62,751 nt of DNA from Comamonadaceae bacterium (GTDB taxonomy: Bacteria; Pseudomonadota; Gammaproteobacteria; Burkholderiales; Burkholderiaceae_C). Below, in pieces: positions 57,332 through 62,751 of the stretch. Location of the stretch: assembly GCA_947450695.1 (NCBI GenBank), contig CANFWV010000013.1, positions 1 through 62,751 of the forward strand. Reading direction: 5' to 3'. The translations under genes and the position numbers were made by a program. Within the stretch, counting starts at the first letter, position 1; the number at the start of each line of letters is the position of its first letter. The notes beneath the pieces are model-generated. The model was not told the DNA's origin and did no database searches. It saw only the letters and a program-made list of their open reading frames with translations.

Positions 57332-58227
57332 AACGAAAGCCCCACCCATCGAAGGATAGATTGCGGCCCAAAAAAGAGCGCCGTCAAACCCGCAATCGCT
57401 AAAAATGGGCCGAAGGGCAGATAGCCTCCATCGTGCAATTTCGACAACCATTTGAGTACCACGCCAACTAAAGCGCCCAACACCGAAGCCATCAGGATAA
57501 TCGGCACCAGCGCAGTCCATCCGAACCAAGCCCCCAACGCCGCAAATAATTTGAAGTCTCCGTAACCCATGCCCTCCTTCCCCGTGACAAGCTTGAAACC
57601 CCAATAGACGACCCACAACGACAAATAGCCGCCAACAGCGCCCCACAGAGCATCGCTCAGGCTGATACCGGTATTCCAATGCAATGCGGCGGCGATCAGG
57701 CCGCTCCAAACCAATGGCAAGGTAATGTCATCTGGTAACAACGTGGTGTCCCAATCGATCATGGCCAGCGTCACCACAGTTGCCGAAAACCCGCACCAGA
57801 TCAAGGCCGTGAATGAGGCACCCCAGCGAGCAACGCAAAAATAAAACAAAGCCGCCGTCACCAACTCGACCAAGGGATAACGCAAACTGATACCAACACC
57901 ACACGTGGAACACCGACCACGCAAAAAAAGATAACTCACAACGGGAATGTTTTCATGCCAAGCAATCGGATGCCCGCAGTGCGGGCAACGTGAGCGCGGC
58001 AGTGAAAGGCTGATAACCGGCGCAAATTCTGAGGCCGCATTTGCCACGTCATTTGGCTGCGCGGCACGATCTGCAACTTGTCCAGAAAATTCGGCGCACT
58101 CCTTGGCCCACTGCTGCTCCATCATCATTGGCAAACGATGAATCACCACATTGAGAAAGCTGCCAATCATCAACCCTATCAGGCCTGCCAGCAGGGGCAT
58201 CGCATCGGGCCCAAAAGCCGTCAACAT
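57328..58227 (-). CDS. pilD: Type IV prepilin peptidase/methyltransferase
   Basis: A 299-residue inner-membrane aspartic protease that cleaves and N-methylates prepilins. The cytoplasmic zinc loop CPHCGHPIAWHENIPVVSYLFLRGRCSTCG and the catalytic aspartates in MIDWDTTLLPD and GMGYGDFKLFAALGAW are present. It has about eight membrane segments. It overlaps pilC by one base and coaE by 4 nt. Confidence 0.96.
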   Translation of the reverse strand: MLTAFGPDAMPLLAGLIGLMIGSFLNVVIHRLPMMMEQQWAKECAEFSGQVADRAAQPNDVANAASEFAPVISLSLPRSRCPHCGHPIAWHENIPVVSYLFLRGRCSTCGVGISLRYPLVELVTAALFYFCVARWGASFTALIWCGFSATVVTLAMIDWDTTLLPDDITLPLVWSGLIAAALHWNTGISLSDALWGAVGGYLSLWVVYWGFKLVTGKEGMGYGDFKLFAALGAWFGWTALVPIILMASVLGALVGVVLKWLSKLHDGGYLPFGPFLAIAGLTALFFGPQSILRWVGLSL

Positions 58228-59447
58228 CAGATCACCTGCCCGAGTTCGAAGATAGGCAGATACATTGAGATCACGATACCGCCAATCAAAGCTCCGAGAA
58301 CCACAATGATGAAGGGCTCCATAAGGCTCGCCAAAGCAGCTACTTTTTGATCAACCTCAGCCTCAAAGAAATCTGCAGCCTTACCAAGCATGTGGTCTAA
58401 AGAACCCGACTCTTCACCAATCGCGCACATCTGCACCACCATGTTTGGAAACACCCCGGCATGCGCCATAGCGGCATTCAAACTGACGCCAGTCGAGACT
58501 TCGTGTTGAATCGTGAATGTCGCCCGCTCATACACAGAATTACCTGTGGTGCCACCCGCTAATTCGAGTGCATCCATGAGCGGCACACCGGCGGCAAACA
58601 TGGTGGACAAAGTGCGGGTCCAGCGAGCAATGCACGCTTTTTCGAGAAGAGCGCCAAAGACAGGCACTTTCAAGCTCCATTGGTCTGTCAACTCTTGCAA
58701 CCATTTGCTCTGCCGCCACGTTCGCAAAACAACATACCCGCCCGCCCCACCAGCACTGAGCATGAGCCACCAATTAGCGACAAAAAACTCACTAACACCC
58801 ATGACAAAAAGCGTTGGACCCGGCAGATCCGCACCGAAGGACGAAAAAACGTTCTCGAACGCTGGAATCACCACAACCATGATGATCCCAATCACAACAA
58901 ATGCCACCACCATCACCGCGGCAGGATATGTCAGAGCTGACTTTATTTTCGACTTCATCGCTTCGGTCTTTTCTATGTAGACGGCAAGTCGGTCCAGCAA
59001 CCTATCCAATATACCGGCCATCTCACCAGCGGCGACAAGGTTGCAGTAAAGTGAATTGAAGTGGGTCGGATACTTTCCAAAAGCGGTACTCAGAGACGTA
59101 CCTGTTTCGACATCGCTTCGAATGTCGTTGAGTAACCGGACCATGCGCGGATTGCTGTGGCCACGACCAACGATGTCAAAGCATTGAAGTAGCGGCACGC
59201 CCGCTTTCATCATAGTAGCCAGTTGGCGCGTGAAACCACCGACATCGTAGGGCGAAATGGCACTGCCCGACGATCGTCGTTGACGCGAAACGACTACAGC
59301 CTGAACGCCCTGTCGCCGGAGCACGGCCATGGCCTGATTCTCACCCATTGCCCGGATTTGTCCGCGCACCGGACGACCTTCAAGGTTGGTCCCGTCCCAT
59401 TCAAAGACGATGTCACGAAGCTTGGACGGCGCTGTAGCCAAGGTCAT
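58227..59447 (-). CDS. pilC: Type IV pilus assembly inner-membrane protein
   Basis: A 406-residue GspF-family platform protein with two T2SSF repeats, each ending in membrane segments (FAVVIGIIMVVVIPAFENVFSSFGADLPGPT-type and the C-terminal LMEPFIIVVLGALIGGIVISMYLPIFEL). It lies 30 nt after pilB and couples to pilD. Confidence 0.95.
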   Translation of the reverse strand: MTLATAPSKLRDIVFEWDGTNLEGRPVRGQIRAMGENQAMAVLRRQGVQAVVVSRQRRSSGSAISPYDVGGFTRQLATMMKAGVPLLQCFDIVGRGHSNPRMVRLLNDIRSDVETGTSLSTAFGKYPTHFNSLYCNLVAAGEMAGILDRLLDRLAVYIEKTEAMKSKIKSALTYPAAVMVVAFVVIGIIMVVVIPAFENVFSSFGADLPGPTLFVMGVSEFFVANWWLMLSAGGAGGYVVLRTWRQSKWLQELTDQWSLKVPVFGALLEKACIARWTRTLSTMFAAGVPLMDALELAGGTTGNSVYERATFTIQHEVSTGVSLNAAMAHAGVFPNMVVQMCAIGEESGSLDHMLGKAADFFEAEVDQKVAALASLMEPFIIVVLGALIGGIVISMYLPIFELGQVI

Positions 59448-59477
59448 AACGTTGATAGATTCAAGTGAGCAAATAGA

Positions 59478-60611
59478 TCAGTCATTGGTGCAACTCAGAA
59501 TTTCTTCCAGTGAGGTCGAGCCGAGTTTAACTTTCAGTAAGCCCGACTGCCGCAAACTTCTCACGCCCTCTGATTCGGCCTGCGCCGCAATCTCCATCGC
59601 ACTGCCGTCACGAAGAATAATCCGTTGAATCTCATCTGACACCGGCATAACCTGATGCACCCCAATACGCCCCTTGTATCCATTGTTGCAAGCGCTGCAG
59701 CCTTTCGCTCGGTAGGGAGTCCAGCTGCCATCAAGTTCGGCTGGTTTGAAACCAGCCTTGAGCAGAGTTTCAAGGGGAAGATCTGTGTGCACTTTGCACT
59801 GTGTGCATAGCTGTCTCACCAAGCGTTGTGCCGTAATAAGCATCACGCTGGAGGCAATATTGAAAGAGGCAATACCCATGTTGCGCATTCTCGTCAGGGT
59901 TGTCGGCGCATCATTGGTATGCAGTGTGGAGAGTACCAAGTGTCCGGTCTGTGCCGCCTTGATCGCGATGTCAGCGGTTTCTAGATCCCGAATTTCGCCC
60001 ACCATGATGATGTCCGGATCCTGTCGCAAGAATGCCCTTAAAGCAACGGCAAAGGTTAAACCCGCTTTGTCGTTGACATTAACTTGGTTAACACCCGGCA
60101 AATTAATCTCGGAAGGATCTTCTGCCGTAGCTATATTCACACTTGGCTGATTCAACAAATGAAGGCAGGTGTAAAGCGATACCGTTTTACCAGAACCGGT
60201 CGGACCAGTCACAAGCACCATACCTGTGGGCCGACGTAAAGCACTCAGTAAACGTTCTTTTTCCTCATACTCAAAACCCAGTCCATCGATGCCTATTTGC
60301 GAGGTAGATGGATCCAAAATTCGGATCACAATTTTCTCACCAAAAAGCGTCGGCAATGTGCTCACACGAAAATCGATGGTCTGCCTAGGGGTAATCGTTA
60401 GCTTCATGCCTCCGTCTTGAGGCACTCGCTTTTCAGAAATATCAAGCCGAGCAAGAATTTTGATTCGTGATGCCAGTGTGTCTTTGAGACCCAACGGTGG
60501 GGCTGCCATTTCACGCAGCTCTCCATCGATGCGGAAACGAACCCGATAGTTAAATTCGTAGGGCTCGAAATGCAGGTCAGAGGCCCGCATGTTGACCGCT
60601 TGCTGCAGCAT
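59478..60611 (-). CDS. pilB: Type IV pilus assembly ATPase PilB, N-terminally truncated
   Basis: A 377-residue extension ATPase domain. Walker A GPTGSGKT (136-143), Asp box TAEDPSEI, Walker [13 protein letters not shown], His box [19 protein letters not shown] and the CxxC pairs near the C-terminus are intact. The usual N-terminal domain (about 180-200 residues) is missing; PilB is normally about 570 residues. ATG 60611 has no ribosome site. In-frame PilB-like sequence continues upstream for 36 codons ([11 protein letters not shown]) to a TGA at 60720-60722 without a good start. It may be a pseudogene or a shortened protein. Confidence 0.8.
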   Translation of the reverse strand: MLQQAVNMRASDLHFEPYEFNYRVRFRIDGELREMAAPPLGLKDTLASRIKILARLDISEKRVPQDGGMKLTITPRQTIDFRVSTLPTLFGEKIVIRILDPSTSQIGIDGLGFEYEEKERLLSALRRPTGMVLVTGPTGSGKTVSLYTCLHLLNQPSVNIATAEDPSEINLPGVNQVNVNDKAGLTFAVALRAFLRQDPDIIMVGEIRDLETADIAIKAAQTGHLVLSTLHTNDAPTTLTRMRNMGIASFNIASSVMLITAQRLVRQLCTQCKVHTDLPLETLLKAGFKPAELDGSWTPYRAKGCSACNNGYKGRIGVHQVMPVSDEIQRIILRDGSAMEIAAQAESEGVRSLRQSGLLKVKLGSTSLEEILSCTND

Positions 60612-60719
60612 TTTTTGTAAAAACGTGACAGCAGGTGTCTCTTCTTGCGGTACTGACTCCCTGGAAGTTGCAGAACGGCTAATCCGAACGTCAGCGGTTG
60701 CGATGATGTTCTTTCTGTG
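60612..60719 (-). pseudogene. Start-less remnant of pilB linker region
   Basis: These 36 codons are in frame with the pilB ORF and read as the acidic linker that normally precedes the ATPase domain ([11 protein letters not shown]), but no ATG, GTG or TTG is in frame and a TGA ends the frame upstream. Homology to PilB fades near 60700, marking a likely breakpoint. Confidence 0.5.
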
Positions 60720-60826
60720 TCATTGTTCAATCATCGCATGGCCAATCAAATTTGTAAAACTTTATAATTCATAAAAATTTTATTATGAATATAAAGTTAC
60801 GAAAAATAAGTTTGAAGGTTTGTGAG

Positions 60827-60858
60827 AAAAAATAAAGCCCACTTTAAAAGTGGGCTTT
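60827..60858 (-). terminator. Strong rho-independent terminator after the H-NS gene
   Basis: On the minus strand AAAGCCCACTT and AAGTGGGCTTT form an 11-bp stem with a tiny AT loop, followed by ATTTTTT. It lies 28 nt past the H-NS-family stop and separates it from the pilB remnant. Confidence 0.85.
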
Positions 60859-60885
60859 TAGGGAGTCGACTGGATCAGAAAGTGA

Positions 60886-61182
60886 TCATTCAGCGATCAA
60901 ATAGTCAGCTTTATTCTTGCCAGCTAACCACTTAGGGGCAAGGCCACGACCACTCCAAGTATTGCCGCTGATGGGGTCACGATATTTTGGAGCTACCTTG
61001 CCCGTTTTTTTAGCGGCTGATTTGCCCTTACCACTTGAAAATATATCAGTTGCGGTGAGCTTATATTCTTCAACTATTGCACGAACTTTAGAAATAGCCT
61101 CTCCAACCTCGCGCTGGCGGACTTCCGTCACTTGATTCTGAAGGGTTTCAATTTGCAACAACAGGTCTTTTAAAGAACTCAT
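60886..61182 (-). CDS. H-NS family nucleoid protein
   Basis: A 98-residue DNA-binding protein. N-terminal oligomerisation helix (MSSLKDLLLQIETLQNQVTEVRQRE), Lys-rich linker (GKGKSAAKKTGK) and C-terminal H-NS DNA-binding motif YRDPISGNTWSGRGLAPKWL, with the SGRG core of the AT-hook-like loop. AAGGA lies 7 nt before the ATG. The gene and its flanks (60730-61463) are much more AT-rich than the rest of the window, suggesting transfer. Confidence 0.92.
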   Translation of the reverse strand: MSSLKDLLLQIETLQNQVTEVRQREVGEAISKVRAIVEEYKLTATDIFSSGKGKSAAKKTGKVAPKYRDPISGNTWSGRGLAPKWLAGKNKADYLIAE

Positions 61183-61463
61183 CAGTTATCCTTTTATTAA
61201 AACCCTATTCTAAACTAAGTCAACTGGAATTTTTGTGAGTTAATCATACTCAAGATGCCTACCAAAAATAACACCCTCACCCTCCTAAAACAACCTATGA
61301 AGCTTTACATTTTTACTCCTCAAAGGATAAATCGTAATCCTTATTGAGCACTGTAAATTGATAAAATCCTCTCGCTTGTACAAATCAAAGAACCTTAGTC
61401 GGTCGAAAAATTGCCCGCTATCATAGTCAGGAAGATTAAGAATTTTTTGAGTGCGCCGATTAA

Positions 61464-62447
61464 CTACGCTCGACGCTCAAGCAATTGCGAAGCCAAATTC
61501 ATCAATGCCAGCCGGTAATCGCTATCAGGCAAAACACCCAATGCGTCCATCGCGCGCTGCGCCTCAGCTGCGGCGCAAGCACGGGTCGCGTCAAGTGCGC
61601 CAGTGCGCTGCACAATAGCGACAATTTCAGTCATTTTTCCCGTTCCGCCAGACTCAATAGCTAGGCGCAGAATGTCACGCTCTTGCGTCGTGCCGCGCTG
61701 CATGGCAATGATCAAAGGCAGTGTGACTTTGCCCTCGCGCAAATCATCGCCCAAGTTTTTACCCATTTCCGAAACGTCGCCGTCGTAATCCAGCACGTCG
61801 TCGATGACCTGAAAAGCCGTGCCAAGGGCTCGTCCATAGTCAGCGCAAGCGGCTTCAACGGCGGGTTGGGAGGCCGCGAGCAAAGCGGCAATCCGCGCGC
61901 AAGCCTCAAACAACTTGGCCGTTTTTGAACGAATCACCCGCACATAGTCGTCCTCGGTCAGACTTGCGTCATGCATGTTCATGAGTTGCTGGACTTCGCC
62001 CTCGGCAATCACATTGGTCGCCTCAGCAAGGGTGCGCATGATGCGCATGTCGCCCGCATCAACCATCATCTGGAATGCGCGTGAGTATAAAAAATCGCCG
62101 ACTAGCACGCTGGCTGGATTACCAAAAGCCTCATTGGCCGTCTCGCGACCACGCCGCAAAGTCGACTCATCCACAACGTCGTCATGCAATAAAGTGGCGG
62201 TATGGATGAACTCGACCACCGCAGCCAAATTGAAACGCTGCTCTCCTTTGTAGCCCAGTGCGCCACACATGAGAAGCAGCAAAGCAGGCCGCAGACGCTT
62301 ACCCCCAGCAGCAACGATGTAACGGGAAATTTGACCAATCAGAGCGACATCCGAGCTAAGACGCTGCTCGACTACCCCGTCCATGCAGCGCAGGTCGTCA
62401 GCGATAAGAGCCAAAGCGGCCGCGGTACTTGAAGAATTGTGAGACAA
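61464..62447 (-). CDS. ispB: Polyprenyl (octaprenyl) diphosphate synthase
   Basis: A 327-residue trans-prenyltransferase making the ubiquinone side chain. Aspartate-rich motifs LLHDDVVDE and FQVIDDVLDYDGD bind Mg and diphosphate; GGKRLRPALLLL is the IPP site. No ATG is in frame near the family start; TTG 62447 gives MSHNSSST before ALALIADDL and lies about 22 nt downstream of a TATAAT (62476-62481, minus strand). A TTG at 62567 upstream would precede that promoter. Divergent from rplU, the usual order. Confidence 0.9.
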   Translation of the reverse strand: MSHNSSSTAAALALIADDLRCMDGVVEQRLSSDVALIGQISRYIVAAGGKRLRPALLLLMCGALGYKGEQRFNLAAVVEFIHTATLLHDDVVDESTLRRGRETANEAFGNPASVLVGDFLYSRAFQMMVDAGDMRIMRTLAEATNVIAEGEVQQLMNMHDASLTEDDYVRVIRSKTAKLFEACARIAALLAASQPAVEAACADYGRALGTAFQVIDDVLDYDGDVSEMGKNLGDDLREGKVTLPLIIAMQRGTTQERDILRLAIESGGTGKMTEIVAIVQRTGALDATRACAAAEAQRAMDALGVLPDSDYRLALMNLASQLLERRA

Positions 62448-62475
62448 AGGAGAGTCCAGACCAGAATTTATTGCG

Positions 62476-62481
62476 ATTATA
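62476..62481 (-). promoter_or_regulatory. -10 box of ispB
   Basis: A perfect TATAAT on the minus strand about 29 nt before the proposed TTG start of ispB. The -35 region is poor. Confidence 0.4.
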
Positions 62482-62560
62482 GAAACGCAAGCGATTGCAA
62501 CCGATGAGCAGGGGTAGCAATGCACTGGCGATGTAGGGTCTGAGGAGGTAAAAATAACAC

Positions 62561-62590
62561 TCGACAAGACTTTATTGCAAAGGCTATAAT
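62561..62590 (+). promoter_or_regulatory. Sigma-70 promoter of rplU
   Basis: TCGACA (62561-62566) and TATAAT (62585-62590) with an 18-nt spacer, 50 nt before the rplU ATG. Both match the consensus closely, as expected for a ribosomal protein operon. Confidence 0.75.
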
Positions 62591-62640
62591 CGACGGCTCT
62601 GCGGAAATCCGTCTGCAGAACTCAATAGACGAGGTCTTAC

Positions 62641-62751
62641 ATGTACGCGGTCATAAAAACCGGTGGCAAACAATACAAAGTTGCTACTGGTGAAAAAATT
62701 AAAGTAGAACAGATTGCTGCGGACGTAGGCCAAGAGATTGTTATCGATCAG
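62641..62751 (+). CDS. rplU: 50S ribosomal protein L21, partial (N-terminal 37 residues)
   Basis: [14 protein letters not shown] is the invariant L21 start; the gene runs off the right edge of the window. L21 binds 23S rRNA with L20. rpmA and obgE would be expected next (known gene order, not seen). Confidence 0.96.
   Translation, partial: MYAVIKTGGKQYKVATGEKIKVEQIAADVGQEIVIDQ

Noticed and set aside
60404..60730. 108-codon minus-strand ORF overlapping the pilB start
   Set aside because: It is one frame off pilB, starts with TTG and encodes no PilB-like sequence; it does not repair the truncation.
61195..61223. TTGACT-17-TTAATA as the H-NS gene promoter
   Set aside because: The predicted start would fall inside the ribosome binding site, so the assignment is doubtful.

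Overview
The window is an ordinary-looking chromosomal stretch of a moderately GC-rich betaproteobacterium. Gene content and order point to Burkholderiales, family Comamonadaceae (Rhodoferax/Polaromonas-like). The evidence is the rhodanese-grxC-secB-gpsA block divergent from gpmA and ctpA, the metG/DUF3460/scpA/panBC block, the ubiE-ubiJ-ubiB-fmdB-DUF502-aspS-nudB block, and the pilBCD-coaE-zapD-yacG cluster beside ispB and rplU. I see no rRNA, tRNA, CRISPR array, transposase or prophage, and no gene-free stretch longer than about 300 bases. The genus is an inference; no 16S or marker comparison was possible.

Layout. 1-5345 (minus strand): the N-terminal part of a Tat-exported, cysteine-type molybdenum formate dehydrogenase and its accessory genes (small Tat protein, TorD-type chaperone, polyferredoxin, DUF3306, DUF3305). 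5427-8336 (plus): a small unknown protein and the molybdate importer modABC, which would supply that enzyme. 8348-10719 (minus): an MFS carrier and the Fe-S carrier ATPase ApbC/Mrp. 10912-16376 (plus): metG, a small lipoprotein, DUF3460, scpA, panB, panC. 16405-18742 (minus) and 18866-22092 (plus): gpsA/secB/grxC/rhodanese against gpmA/ctpA/moeB. 22370-26303: a three-protein signalling module (single-domain receiver, NarL/FixJ regulator, CHASE3 histidine kinase) followed by a YqjD/YqjE-like membrane stress operon. 26373-30398 (minus): nuclease, DUF429, a BLUF blue-light sensor, folE, clsB. 30462-37245 (minus): regA, regB, SURF1 and cyoDCBA, apparently one operon for a bo3-type quinol oxidase plus a redox-sensing two-component system. 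37371-38729 (plus): an MHS-type carrier. 38705-50520 (minus): nudB, aspS, the ubiquinone cluster and a 1298-residue FAD/Fe-S oxidoreductase. 50724-55670 (plus): ugpQ, hemA, prfA, prmC, grxD. 55696-62447 (minus): yacG, zapD, coaE, pilD, pilC, a 5'-truncated pilB, an H-NS-family gene in an AT-rich patch, and ispB. The window ends inside rplU.

How it fits together: formate oxidation feeds electrons toward quinone. Molybdate uptake (modABC) and a MoeB/ThiF-type adenylyltransferase support the cofactor. Ubiquinone synthesis (ubiE, ubiJ, ubiB, ispB) supports the quinol oxidase cyoABCD. RegBA and a perfect FNR-type box between cyoA and the divergent carrier suggest redox/oxygen control.

The points most worth a second look are: the truncated pilB next to an AT-rich H-NS island; the FNR box abutting an unexplained 17-bp palindrome at 37307-37340; the cyo-SURF1-regBA arrangement; a GacA-box-like palindrome and a motif shared by two upstream regions in the 22-25 kb signalling region; a REP-like palindrome inside the 5' end of modC; and a BLUF photoreceptor clustered with DUF429 and a secreted nuclease. 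I did not find a clear-cut wholly new system; these are candidate regulatory and genome-rearrangement features.
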